Origin: Haloarchaeobius amylolyticus
GTDB taxonomy: Archaea; Halobacteriota; Halobacteria; Halobacteriales; Natrialbaceae
Assembly: GCF_026616195.1 (NCBI RefSeq)
Contig: NZ_JANHDH010000002.1
Location: 682,001-746,000, forward strand
DNA length: 64,000 bases
Direction: 5' to 3'
The translations under genes and the position numbers were made by a program. This document shows positions 24,024 to 32,464 of the stretch, in pieces (position 1 is the first letter of the stretch; every line of letters begins with the position of its first letter). The notes below the pieces were generated by a model that saw only the letters and a list, made by a program, of their open reading frames with translations, was not told where the DNA came from and made no database searches.

Positions 24024-24509
24024 TTATTCGGCGTCGCCGGCGCCGTCACGGACGCTGACGGCCATCCCGGAGCCGAAGTCGAGCATCGCGTCGGCCGACA
24101 GCTCGGCTCGCCCGACCCCGAGCAGGTGGCCCTCGTAGTGGACCACGAGCACCTCGTCGCCGGGGCGGATGTCGGCGTCGGCGTCCTGGACGAACTTCGC
24201 GAACACGTTCTTCCCGTCCCGGACGAAGGGCTCGCTGTCGTCCCCGACGACCACGCGGCCGGTGGGGGCCTCGAGCGCCTCGTGGAGGCGGCGGCCGCCC
24301 GCGATACCGAGGGTGAACCGGCCGTCGGTCCCGTGGCTGACCAGCCGGCCATCCGCGGCGAGTATCTGCTCTGGTCGGCCGGAGGAGGTCCGTTTCACCG
24401 TCAGGTCCGCCGTCGGGGGGAACAGCGCCGCCCCGGCACCGCTGCCGAACTGGTAGTCCGCCAGCGTCCGCAACTCGGGGGCGTCGTCGAAGGCGTCGGA
24501 GTCGGTCAT
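24024..24509 (-). CDS. PUA domain protein
   Basis: A 161-residue protein with an N-terminal domain like that of archaeosine tRNA-guanine transglycosylase C-terminal regions ('LRTLADYQFGSGAGAALFPPTADLTVKRTSSGRPEQIL') and a C-terminal PUA domain ('FAKFVQDADADIRPGDEVLVVHYEGHLLGVGRAELSADAML'). PUA domains bind tRNA or rRNA, so a role in RNA modification or translation is likely. The start 'MTDSDAFDD' (24509) is preferred over an upstream in-frame ATG at 24554, as the upstream part lacks conservation features. Confidence 0.82.
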   Translation of the reverse strand: MTDSDAFDDAPELRTLADYQFGSGAGAALFPPTADLTVKRTSSGRPEQILAADGRLVSHGTDGRFTLGIAGGRRLHEALEAPTGRVVVGDDSEPFVRDGKNVFAKFVQDADADIRPGDEVLVVHYEGHLLGVGRAELSADAMLDFGSGMAVSVRDGAGDAE

Positions 24510-24674
24510 GCGCCCGGGTTCGGGGCTGACCCGTGAAAGCGTGTCGGAGCGCACCAGAAACGTTCACGGTCTTGCATGACACTGGACAGCACGTGCCTAG
24601 ACACTCGGTACCATTATTCTCACTCGATTCGGTGGCGAAAGTTATATTCTACTGCGATACGAGTATACGTGTAC

Positions 24675-24851
24675 ATGAACACAACGAAAGTACTCCTCGG
24701 CGCGGTCCTGCTGTTCGTCAGCTCCGCACTCCTGCTCTACCTCGGGACACCCGGCGCGAACATCCCGATCGTCGCAGGTGGCGCGGCCTCGCTCGCGATG
24801 GCCGCCGGTGCGCTGCTGGTCGGCACCTCGGAAGGCGGCCGCCCGGTCTGA
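24675..24851 (+). CDS. Small membrane protein (58 residues)
   Basis: A 58-residue two-helix protein: 'TKVLLGAVLLFVSSALLLYLG' and 'IVAGGAASLAMAAGALLVG', joined by a short Pro/Gly loop. The start at 24675 is supported by 'GTTATATTC' about 30 bp upstream. An earlier in-frame ATG at 24576 would place the TATA box inside the gene. The region ahead is AT-rich for this genome. Function unknown. Confidence 0.6.
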   Translation: MNTTKVLLGAVLLFVSSALLLYLGTPGANIPIVAGGAASLAMAAGALLVGTSEGGRPV

Positions 24852-24953
24852 GCAGGACCCCTTTTCTCTCTCGTACCCCCACACCCGCCAGCGATTGCTG
24901 TCGGTGTGAGACCGTCGGTAGAACCCGATAGCGCGAGCGACGGCAGGCGCGAG

Positions 24954-25451
24954 CTACAGCAGGAAGGTGTCCGGGCGCTCGGAGAGGTCGATGAAGCGGT
25001 CGGTCGCCTCGACGAGTTCGTCCGCGGTGGAGGACTCGAAGCCCATCACCTCGACGCGGACGCCCTCGTGACGCAGGTGCGAGCACAGCCGCGAGAAGTC
25101 GCCGTCGCCGGTGCAGAGGATGATGGTGTCGTTGTGGCTGGCGAGCGTGACCGCGTCGAGGCTCATGCCGACGTCCCAGTCGGCCTTCTTCGAGCCGTCC
25201 GCGAACGTCTTGATGTCCTTTATCTTCGGCTCGAAGCCGATGTCCTCCAGCGCCTCGAAGAAGCTCTCCTCGTCCGGTGAGTCGGCCCGGATGACGTACG
25301 CGATGGCACGGGTCAGGGTCCGACCCTGCACGCCCTTCTCCAGGAGCGCGGAGTAGTCGATGTTGCGGGTGTAGATGCTCTGGGCCGTGTGGTAGAGGTT
25401 CTGGGCGTCGACCAGCATGGCGACGCGTTGGCCCGGATGAATCTCGGTCAT
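24954..25451 (-). CDS. LabA-like NYN domain protein (putative RNase)
   Basis: A 165-residue NYN (PIN-like) domain protein. The acidic active-site residues are visible: Asp in 'AMLVDAQNLYH', 'KADWDVGMSLDAV' and 'IILCTGDGDFSRL'. The spacing matches LabA/DUF88 proteins, predicted metal-dependent ribonucleases. No RNA target can be named. The start at 25451 ('MTEIHPGQ') is chosen by distance to a 'CATAAAG' box upstream; an ATG three codons earlier is the alternative. It follows htpX's gene start region head-to-tail with a 59-bp gap from htpX's stop. Confidence 0.85.
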   Translation of the reverse strand: MTEIHPGQRVAMLVDAQNLYHTAQSIYTRNIDYSALLEKGVQGRTLTRAIAYVIRADSPDEESFFEALEDIGFEPKIKDIKTFADGSKKADWDVGMSLDAVTLASHNDTIILCTGDGDFSRLCSHLRHEGVRVEVMGFESSTADELVEATDRFIDLSERPDTFLL

Positions 25452-25510
25452 ACGTGACACGTGCGGACGGGGGGTGAAAGCCCTTTATGCCCGCGCGTGG
25501 GACGCGGTGG

Positions 25511-26341
25511 TCAGTTCCGGAGACGTTCGATGCGCTTCTCGACGGGCGGGTGGGTCGCGAACAGGCTCCGGAGCAGGCCCTTCTCGCTGTCGAAGATGCA
25601 GAGGGCGGCCGTGCTGTCGTCGATGCGGGTGTCCTCGACGCGCTCGTTCCCGCTCTGGATCTTCTCCAGGGCGCGGGCGAGGGGTTCGCCGCTGCCGACG
25701 TGCTCGCGTGCGTCGGCGTCCGCGACGTACTCCCGGTACCGGGAGATGGCGAGGACGAATATCATCACGAGCATCTGCGAGACCATCCCGGCGATCCAGC
25801 CGAGGATGAAGTCGGCGAAGTCGTTGTCGCCGGCGAGGATGACCCCCCACTGGACGGCGATGCCCACGATGGCGGCGATGGACTGACCGAGCACCATCGT
25901 CACCACGTCGCGGTTACGGATGTGTGCGAGCTCGTGGGCGATGACGCCCTCCAGTTCGTCGCGGTCGAGGACCTGCATCAACTCGACCCCGACGACGACG
26001 ACGCCGGCGCCACGGCGACCGGTCGCGAACGCGTTCGGCGCGCCCATGCGGGCCATCTTCAGTTTCGGCTTCTCGATGCCCATGTCGTCGGAGAGTCGCT
26101 CCACCATCCGGTGTATCTCCGGGTACTGCTCCTCGGGCAGGTCCTCGGCGCCGACGCTGCGCAGGGCCGCCCACTTGCCGAACTTGTACTGGAAGCCGAC
26201 GAACAGGAGGGTGCCGACCGCCACGATTGGCCAGATACCTGTCCCGAACATCGCCAGGGCGACCCCGGCGATGGCCGCGTAGAACGCGAACAGGATGGTC
26301 CCGACGAACAGCATCCTGAGCTTCAGACCAGTGTGTCTCAT
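25511..26341 (-). CDS. htpX: M48 family zinc metalloprotease HtpX
   Basis: A 276-residue membrane metalloprotease for quality control of membrane proteins. Two N-terminal helices (about 9-30 and 36-51) precede the zinc motif 'HELAH' (His136, Glu137, His140). Two more helices follow (about 148-171 and 177-200), then the third ligand Glu204 in 'SRYREYVADADA'. The active site faces the cytoplasm in this family. The segment 'MGAPNAFATGR' is a conserved substrate-cleft strand. The length equals typical HtpX. Several paralogues are usual in haloarchaea, so this may not be the only one. Confidence 0.93.
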   Translation of the reverse strand: MRHTGLKLRMLFVGTILFAFYAAIAGVALAMFGTGIWPIVAVGTLLFVGFQYKFGKWAALRSVGAEDLPEEQYPEIHRMVERLSDDMGIEKPKLKMARMGAPNAFATGRRGAGVVVVGVELMQVLDRDELEGVIAHELAHIRNRDVVTMVLGQSIAAIVGIAVQWGVILAGDNDFADFILGWIAGMVSQMLVMIFVLAISRYREYVADADAREHVGSGEPLARALEKIQSGNERVEDTRIDDSTAALCIFDSEKGLLRSLFATHPPVEKRIERLRN

Positions 26342-26673
26342 GGGCGGGTCTTGCGAACCGGGACTTGTAAACTTCTCTCCTCAGTGTCTCGATATCGCAT
26401 GTGTTTGTCACCCATGCCACGGCAGGGGCGTTGCGGACACATCTGCGAGCGGCACAAACGTTATTGTATGGTGGACCAGTGTATCCAGTGATGACTGCCG
26501 CCACTCCGGTCCGGGTCCGAGGTCCCGTGAAGAGTGGCACATTCCGTTTTACATTTGGGAAAAAATTCGCGCAGTAGAGTGCTCGAAGCGGGCGTGGCGA
26601 CCCCGTTCCGGGTGCGTTCGGCTGACCTGCACTGCGCGACGGACGACTTCCCACGATACACACACCACACCAC
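26342..26673 (+). promoter_or_regulatory. Long upstream region of lysine operon with inverted repeats
   Basis: A 332-bp gap without a convincing gene. No TATA-like box lies at the leaderless distance from the dapA ATG. Candidate boxes are 'GTTTTACATTT' (26546-26556) and 'ACGTTATTGTA' (26458-26468), implying a leader of roughly 95 or 180 nt. A perfect 9-bp inverted repeat (TCGCGCAGT, 26567-26575; ACTGCGCGA, 26631-26639) encloses a smaller stem (26585-26592 with 26602-26608, one bulge). If transcription starts at the later box the first arm would lie at or before the start site, so this could be a DNA operator rather than RNA. A seven-codon frame (26468-26491) is too short to judge. Confidence 0.45.
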
Positions 26674-27594
26674 ATGACAGACATCGATTTCAGCGGCGTC
26701 TATCCCGCCATCACCACACCGTTCCACGCGGACGGGAGCATCGACTTCGAGACACTGCGAGCGAACGTCACCCGGCTGGAGACGGCCGGCGTCGACGGCA
26801 TCGTGCCCGTCGGCTCCACCGGCGAATCGGCCACGCTCAGCCACGACGAGCACATCGAGGTCGTCGAGGCCGTGGTCGACGAGGCCGAGGAGATACCCGT
26901 CATCGCGGGCTCGGGGTCGAACAACACGGCAGAGGCGCTGTCGCTCTCCCAGCGGTCGGTCGAGGCGGGCGCGGACGCCCTGTTACTCATCTCGCCGTAC
27001 TACAACAAGCCCGAACAGCGCGGTTTCGTCGAGCACTACGAGGCGATCGCGGACGCGGTGGACGCGCCACAGATCGTCTACAACGTCCCCTCGCGGACGG
27101 GCCAGAACATCGAGGCCGGGACCGCGGTCGAGCTGGCGAGCCACGAGAACATCGCCGGGTTCAAGGCCGCCTCCGGTGACCTCGGCCAGATCACCGAGAT
27201 CGTCGAGCGCACCCGCGACGAGGACTTCGCGGTCCTCTCGGGCGACGACGCGCTCACGCTCCCGATGCTCTCGGTCGGCGCGACCGGCACCATCTCGGTC
27301 TCGGCGAACATCGAGCCCGAGCGCACCTGCGCGATGGTCGGCGCGGCGCTGGCCGGCGACTACGAGCGCGCACAGGCGCTCCACCACGAACTCGGGCCGC
27401 TGTTCCGCGCGCTGTTCTGGGAGACCAACCCGATTCCGGTGAAGGAGGCGATGCGCATCCGGGGCTACAGCGAGGCCCACATGCGCTCGCCCCTGACCCG
27501 GCTCTCCGAGGAGTACGTCGAGCCCCTGGCCGACATCCTCGACGAACTCGACTCGGACATGGTCCGAGAGGAACCGGCGGAGGTAGGAAACTGA
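26674..27594 (+). CDS. dapA: 4-hydroxy-tetrahydrodipicolinate synthase
   Basis: A 306-residue aldolase that condenses pyruvate with aspartate semialdehyde in the first lysine-specific step. It has the Schiff-base lysine Lys164 ('GFKAASGD'), catalytic Tyr136 ('VYNVPSRTG') and the 'GSTGE' loop (47-51). The GSTGE and the operon separate it from the KdgA homologue at 4375. It heads the six-gene lysine operon; its TGA overlaps the dapB ATG by one base. Confidence 0.95.
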   Translation: MTDIDFSGVYPAITTPFHADGSIDFETLRANVTRLETAGVDGIVPVGSTGESATLSHDEHIEVVEAVVDEAEEIPVIAGSGSNNTAEALSLSQRSVEAGADALLLISPYYNKPEQRGFVEHYEAIADAVDAPQIVYNVPSRTGQNIEAGTAVELASHENIAGFKAASGDLGQITEIVERTRDEDFAVLSGDDALTLPMLSVGATGTISVSANIEPERTCAMVGAALAGDYERAQALHHELGPLFRALFWETNPIPVKEAMRIRGYSEAHMRSPLTRLSEEYVEPLADILDELDSDMVREEPAEVGN

Positions 27595-28367
27595 TGGTAC
27601 GGCTCGGTGTCACCGGTGCGACCGGCGCGATGGGCCGGGAGGTACTCGACGCGGTCGCCGACCGCACCGAGTTCGGGTCGGTCGTCGGCTTCACCGCCTC
27701 CGGCGTGGACGACACGGTCGCGGGCGCCGAGGTCGTCTCGGACGACGACCTCGCCGACACCCTGGCGGACCGCGAGATCGACGTGGTCGTGGACTTCACC
27801 GTCCCCGAGGCCACCGCCGACTACGCCGCGGCCTGCGCCGGATCGGACACCGCACTGGTCACCGGGACGACCGGCCTCTCGGCCGAGCAGGAGGCGGCCC
27901 TCGACGACGCGAGCGAGGCCGTCCCGGTCCTGCACGCCGCGAACTTCTCGAAGGGCATCGCCGTGCTCCGCAGCCTCGTCCGCGAGGCGGCAGGGGCGCT
28001 CGACGACTACGACGTCGAGCTCGTCGAGGCCCACCACAACCGCAAGCGCGACGCCCCATCGGGCACCGCGAACACGCTGCTGGACGACGTCGAGTCCGTC
28101 CGCGGCGAGGAAGACCGCGTCCACGGCCGCGAGGGCGAGGCCCCGCGGTCGGAGGGCGAGGTCGGCGTCCACGCCCTGCGTGCCGGGAACGTCACCGGCA
28201 TGCACGAGGTGTGGCTCGCCGGCGGCCACGAGGAACTGCGACTCAGTCACCGCGCCGAGTCCCGCGGCGTCTTCGCCGAGGGGGCACTCGACGCGGCCCA
28301 GTGGCTGGCCGGCCGCGACGCCGGCTGGTACGATTTTGCAGACGTTCTGGAGGGAGACGACGAATGA
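27594..28367 (+). CDS. dapB: 4-hydroxy-tetrahydrodipicolinate reductase
   Basis: A 257-residue NAD(P)H-dependent reductase, second in the pathway. The N-terminal nucleotide site is 'GVTGATGAMGREV', followed by 'VVDFTVPEAT'. The signature 'EAHHNRKRDAPSGTA' carries the catalytic His-His and Lys of the active site. Its length is typical of the family. The start overlaps the dapA stop (TGATG), and its stop overlaps the dapD start (ATGA), so expression is tightly coupled. Confidence 0.95.
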   Translation: MVRLGVTGATGAMGREVLDAVADRTEFGSVVGFTASGVDDTVAGAEVVSDDDLADTLADREIDVVVDFTVPEATADYAAACAGSDTALVTGTTGLSAEQEAALDDASEAVPVLHAANFSKGIAVLRSLVREAAGALDDYDVELVEAHHNRKRDAPSGTANTLLDDVESVRGEEDRVHGREGEAPRSEGEVGVHALRAGNVTGMHEVWLAGGHEELRLSHRAESRGVFAEGALDAAQWLAGRDAGWYDFADVLEGDDE

Positions 28368-29191
28368 GCCTGGAATCCGACATCGACGACCTGTGGCACC
28401 GACACCAGACAGACGACCTCGACGCCGACGACCCCGACGCACACGAGGTCCTGCACGAACTCCTCGCCGCGCTCGAGGCCGGCGAGGTCCGTGCCGCCGA
28501 GAAGCGCGGCGGCGAGTGGGAGGCGAACGCGTGGGTCAAGCAGGGCGTCCTGCTCAACTTCGCGCTCCACGACATCCAGCAGTACGAGCACGGCGGCGTC
28601 GTCTACAACGACGTGCTGCCCCTGCAGGACACGTCGGACCTCGGTGAGCGCGGGAGCCGCAACACGCCCGACGGGACCGTCGTCCGCGCCGGGGCACACA
28701 TCGGCTCGGACTGCATCATGATGAGCCCGAGCTTCGTGAACATCGGCGCCCACGTCGGCGACGGGACGCTGGTCGACTCGTGTGACACGGTCGGCTCCTG
28801 CGCCCAGATCGGCGAGAACGTCAAGCTCGGCGCGAACACGCTCATCGGCGGCGTCCTCGAACCGGTCGAGGGCGCACCCGTTGTGGTCGAGGACGGCGTC
28901 TCGCTCGGCGCGGGCTGCCGGGTCACCTCCGGCTTCGTCGTCGGCGAGGACTCGGTCGTGGGCGAGAACACCCTGCTCACGCCGCGCATCCCCGTCTACG
29001 ACCTCGTGGACGAGGAGGTGTACTACGGCGAACTGCCGCCGGAGCGCCGTGCGTTCCAGCGCTTCGTCGAGTCCTCGCTGGGCGACCACGACCTCATCCC
29101 GGGCGGCGCGTACAAGCCCGCGGTCGTGGCGACCGGCCTCGAGGCCGAGACGCTCGAAGCGACCCAGCGCGAGGAGGTGCTGCGCGAATGA
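28364..29191 (+). CDS. dapD: Tetrahydrodipicolinate N-succinyltransferase
   Basis: A 275-residue acyltransferase of the left-handed beta-helix (hexapeptide repeat) type. The repeats run through 'GTVVRAGAHIGSDCIMMSPSFVNIGAHVGDGTLVDSCDTVGSCAQIG', which contains the family's M-x-P-S-F/Y-V-N-I-G-A motif. It makes N-succinyl-2-amino-6-ketopimelate, marking this as the succinylase branch, not the aminotransferase (DapL) or dehydrogenase branch. The matching aminotransferase DapC is not in the window and is probably supplied by a general aminotransferase elsewhere. Confidence 0.94.
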   Translation: MSLESDIDDLWHRHQTDDLDADDPDAHEVLHELLAALEAGEVRAAEKRGGEWEANAWVKQGVLLNFALHDIQQYEHGGVVYNDVLPLQDTSDLGERGSRNTPDGTVVRAGAHIGSDCIMMSPSFVNIGAHVGDGTLVDSCDTVGSCAQIGENVKLGANTLIGGVLEPVEGAPVVVEDGVSLGAGCRVTSGFVVGEDSVVGENTLLTPRIPVYDLVDEEVYYGELPPERRAFQRFVESSLGDHDLIPGGAYKPAVVATGLEAETLEATQREEVLRE

Positions 29192-30465
29192 GCGGCGAGG
29201 TCGCGCGGGCCGACGGAGCGGCCCCCGACGGCGGTGCCAGCATCCGGCGGCTCGCCGACTGGGACGCCGACAGCCTGCGCGACTTCGCCGCCGAGTACGG
29301 CAGCCCGCTCTACGTGCTGGACCTCGACCGGGTGCGCGAGAACTATCGCCGGCTCGACGCGGCCTTCCCCCAGGCCGACGTGTTCTACGCCGCGAAGGCG
29401 AACACGCTCGGCCGGTGTCTCGCGACCCTGCACGACGAGGGCGCGGGCATCGAGTGCGCCAGCGCCGGCGAGGTCGCCCGCGCGCTCGACGCCGGGGTTC
29501 CCGGCCACCGGGTCCAGTACACCGCGGTCAACCCGCCCGCCGCGGACCTGACCACCGTGGTCGGCCTCTGGCAGGACTACCCCGAGCTGACGGTCACGGT
29601 GGGCGCGGCCGACACCCTCGACCGGCTCGAGTTGCGGGGGTACGACGGCCGGCTCTGCCTGCGGGTGAACCCGGGCGTCGGCGCGGGCCACCACGAGAAG
29701 GTCCAGACCGGCGCGGACGCCAAGTTCGGCGTCCCCTACGACGAGGCAGCGGACCTGCTCGCCGAGGCCGCCGACCGCGGCTTCGACGTGGTCGGTATCC
29801 ACGCCCACGCCGGGTCGGGCATCTCCGGCGAGGAGGACCTCGCGAACCACCGCGAACTCGTCTCGCGGATGGGCGACCTTGCGCGTGATGCGCCGGTCGC
29901 CCTGGAGTTCGTGGACGTGGGCGGCGGCTTCGGCGTCCCGTACCACGAGGACGAGGAGCCCCTCGACCTCGACGCGGTGGCCGAGGCCACCCGCGAGGCA
30001 CTGGGCGAGGTCGACGCGACGCTCCAGGTCGAACCGGGGCGCTACCTCGTCGCCGACGCGGGCGTCCTGCTCACGACCGTCAACACGGTCAAGGAGACGC
30101 CCGACACCACCGTGGTCGGCCTCGACGCCGGGATGACGACGCTGCTTCGCCCGGCGATGTACGACGCCTACCACGCCATGCGGAACATCGACGCGGAAGA
30201 ACGCGAAGGGGAGACCGTCGACCAGACGGTCGTCGGCCCCATCTGCGAGAGTTCGGACGCGTTCTGTTCGAATCGACCGCTCCCTGCACCGGAGCGAGAC
30301 GACATCGTCGCCATCGGGAACGCCGGCGCGTACGGCTACGAGATGGCGAGTCACTACAACTCCCGCCCGCGGCCAGCCACCATCACGCTAGCGGACGGGG
30401 CGGCGTCGCTCGCGCGACGTCGGGAGACCATCGCGGACATCACGCGACAGGAGGTATCAGAATGA
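29188..30465 (+). CDS. lysA: Diaminopimelate decarboxylase
   Basis: A 425-residue fold-type III PLP enzyme that converts meso-diaminopimelate to lysine. The PLP lysine is Lys70 in 'FYAAKANTLG'. Other motifs are 'GIHAHAGSGI', 'FVDVGGGFGVPY', 'VEPGRYLVADAGVL', and 'VVGPICESSDAF', where the Cys-Glu-Ser completes the partner subunit's active site. A 28-residue N-terminal extension rich in Ala and Gly precedes the barrel. It lies in the middle of the operon rather than at the end, overlapping dapD by four bases (ATGA). Confidence 0.95.
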   Translation: MSGEVARADGAAPDGGASIRRLADWDADSLRDFAAEYGSPLYVLDLDRVRENYRRLDAAFPQADVFYAAKANTLGRCLATLHDEGAGIECASAGEVARALDAGVPGHRVQYTAVNPPAADLTTVVGLWQDYPELTVTVGAADTLDRLELRGYDGRLCLRVNPGVGAGHHEKVQTGADAKFGVPYDEAADLLAEAADRGFDVVGIHAHAGSGISGEEDLANHRELVSRMGDLARDAPVALEFVDVGGGFGVPYHEDEEPLDLDAVAEATREALGEVDATLQVEPGRYLVADAGVLLTTVNTVKETPDTTVVGLDAGMTTLLRPAMYDAYHAMRNIDAEEREGETVDQTVVGPICESSDAFCSNRPLPAPERDDIVAIGNAGAYGYEMASHYNSRPRPATITLADGAASLARRRETIADITRQEVSE

Positions 30466-31355
30466 GCATCTCACAACGAACCGTCGAGTATCGGAAGTAC
30501 AACGGCACCGGCAACGACTTCATCGTGGTAGACGCGGACGAGTACGTCCCGGACCGCTTCGCCTTCGCGACGCGGAACTGCGACCGCCAGGACGGCGTCG
30601 CCGGCACCGACGAATCCAGCGTCCAGCGCAACGACATGGGAACGACGGGCGCCGACGGCGTCCTCTTCTTGCATCTCGAGGACAAGTACAGCCCACCACG
30701 CGTGGTCATGACGCTCGTCCAGCCGGACGGCTCCACCGCGGAGATGTGCGGCAACGGGGCGCGCGTCGCCGCCGAGTGGGCCATGGAACAGACCGGCGCC
30801 CGCGAGGTCATGATCGACACGCAGGCGGGCACCCGCCACGCCCGGCAGGTCGGCGACGACATCTCCATCGAGATGGGCGAGCCGTCGTTCCGGCCCGAGG
30901 TCGTCCCGCTCTCGCAGGACGAGCCGCTGGTCGAACAGCAGCTCGCGGGCTACCAGGTGACGGGCATCAACACGGGGGTCCCCCACGCCGTCGTCTTTGT
31001 CGAGGACGTCGACGACGTCGACCTCGACGCCGACGCGCCGCCCATCCGCCACCACGACGTGTTCCCGGAGGGCGCGAACGTCACCTTCGCCTCCGAGCGC
31101 GACGACGGCGGCTACGACCAGCGCACCTTCGAGCGCGGCGTCGAGGGCGAGACGCGGTCCTGTGGGACGGGCGCGGTCGCCATCGCGGCGGTCGCGAAGT
31201 ACCTGGGCAAGCTCGCGGCCGAGGAGGTCCACGTCTCCCCGCCCGGTGGCGACCTCACGGTCGAGGTGCCGGACGACGGCCCCGCGGTGCTGCGCGGCCC
31301 GGTCGTCCACGAGTTCGACGGAAAGGCGTCCATCACGCCGCCGTCTGCCGACTGA
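30462..31355 (+). CDS. dapF: Diaminopimelate epimerase
   Basis: A 297-residue PLP-independent epimerase interconverting LL- and meso-diaminopimelate. Both catalytic cysteines are present: Cys96 in 'EMCGNGARV' and Cys234 in 'SCGTGAVAIA'. The N-terminal 'KYNGTGNDFIVVD' is the expected substrate-binding strand. The start overlaps the lysA stop by four bases, and its TGA overlaps the dapE start by one base. Confidence 0.95.
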   Translation: MSISQRTVEYRKYNGTGNDFIVVDADEYVPDRFAFATRNCDRQDGVAGTDESSVQRNDMGTTGADGVLFLHLEDKYSPPRVVMTLVQPDGSTAEMCGNGARVAAEWAMEQTGAREVMIDTQAGTRHARQVGDDISIEMGEPSFRPEVVPLSQDEPLVEQQLAGYQVTGINTGVPHAVVFVEDVDDVDLDADAPPIRHHDVFPEGANVTFASERDDGGYDQRTFERGVEGETRSCGTGAVAIAAVAKYLGKLAAEEVHVSPPGGDLTVEVPDDGPAVLRGPVVHEFDGKASITPPSAD

Positions 31356-32452
31356 TGGGGACAGCGTTCGACCCCATCGCGTTCCTCGACGAGGCGGTCC
31401 GCATCGAGTCCCACGAGGACGTGACCGAGATGCGCACGTTCCTGGTGGAGACGCTGGCCGACCACGGCGTCGAGGCACACGTCGACGACGCGGGCAACAC
31501 CATCGCGACGCGCGGCAGTGGCAGTCCCCACGTCGTCCTGAACACGCACATCGACACGGTGCCCCCCCACGTCCCCTACGAGCGCGACGACGAGGCGGGC
31601 ATCATCCGCGGGCGCGGCTCCTGCGACGCGAAGGGGCCACTCGCGGCGCTGCTGGCTGGCTTCCTGACGGCCGACGTGGATTCCGACGACGGCGCGGGTC
31701 GGGTCACCCTCGCCATCTCGCCCGACGAGGAGACGCTCTCGACCGGTGCAGCAGCCATGGCGTTCGACGACCCCGACTGCTTCATCGTCGGCGAACCGAC
31801 CGACCTCGACGTCTGTACCGCCGCGAAGGGCCGGTTCCAGGGTACCATCACGCTCACCGGCGAGAACGCCCACGCCGCCGAGCCCGACTCCGGTATCAAC
31901 ACCATCAGCGCGGTCCGGGCGGTCATCGACGCCATCGCGACGTTCGACGAGCGACCCGACGCGCCGCCGGTCCACCCGCAACTCGGTGGCCCGACGCTCA
32001 CGCCGACGATGGTCGAGGGCGGCACCGCGACCAACCAGGTGCCCGCGTCGACCAGCATCGTGGTCGACCGCCGGAGCGTCCCGCCGGAGACCGCCGACGG
32101 GTTCCACGCGGCGCTGACCGAACACCTCCGCGAGTACGTCCCGTCCGAGGTCGGCGTGGAGTTCGCGCTCACCGACCGGGACACCCCGTTCCTCGAGGCG
32201 TGGGACACCGACGAGGACAGCGCCGTGGTGCAGGCGCTGTCCGAGGCGGCCGACGCCGAGACGCGGCACTTCACGGCCGCGACCGAGGCCTCCTACTTCG
32301 CGAAGTTGGCCCCGACCGTGGTGTTCGGGCCCGGCGTGCTCGCGGACGAGGACGGCGCGGTCGCGCACTCGCCACAGGAGTACGTGCGCATCGCGGAGGT
32401 CGACCGCGCCGCCGAGGCGGTGACCGACGCCATCGCGACGCTCCTGTCCTGA
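31355..32452 (+). CDS. dapE: Succinyl-diaminopimelate desuccinylase (M20 family)
   Basis: A 365-residue metallohydrolase that removes succinate from N-succinyl-LL-diaminopimelate. Zinc ligands and catalytic residues are His65-x-Asp67 ('NTHIDTVPP'), Asp91 ('RGSCDAKGP') and Glu125-Glu126 ('SPDEETLS'). A lid domain with 'GENAHAAEPDSGINTI' follows. The DapE role is inferred from the operon, since the same fold includes many peptidases and LysK. It is the last gene of the operon and stops 12 bp before the convergent PGF-CTERM gene. Confidence 0.92.
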   Translation: MGTAFDPIAFLDEAVRIESHEDVTEMRTFLVETLADHGVEAHVDDAGNTIATRGSGSPHVVLNTHIDTVPPHVPYERDDEAGIIRGRGSCDAKGPLAALLAGFLTADVDSDDGAGRVTLAISPDEETLSTGAAAMAFDDPDCFIVGEPTDLDVCTAAKGRFQGTITLTGENAHAAEPDSGINTISAVRAVIDAIATFDERPDAPPVHPQLGGPTLTPTMVEGGTATNQVPASTSIVVDRRSVPPETADGFHAALTEHLREYVPSEVGVEFALTDRDTPFLEAWDTDEDSAVVQALSEAADAETRHFTAATEASYFAKLAPTVVFGPGVLADEDGAVAHSPQEYVRIAEVDRAAEAVTDAIATLLS

Positions 32453-32464
32453 TACCTGCTGTTC

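Noticed and set aside
26468-26491. A seven-codon leader peptide frame in the gap before dapA
   Set aside because: Too short to judge, no ribosome binding site, no lysine codons that would suit attenuation, and attenuation of this kind is not established in archaea.
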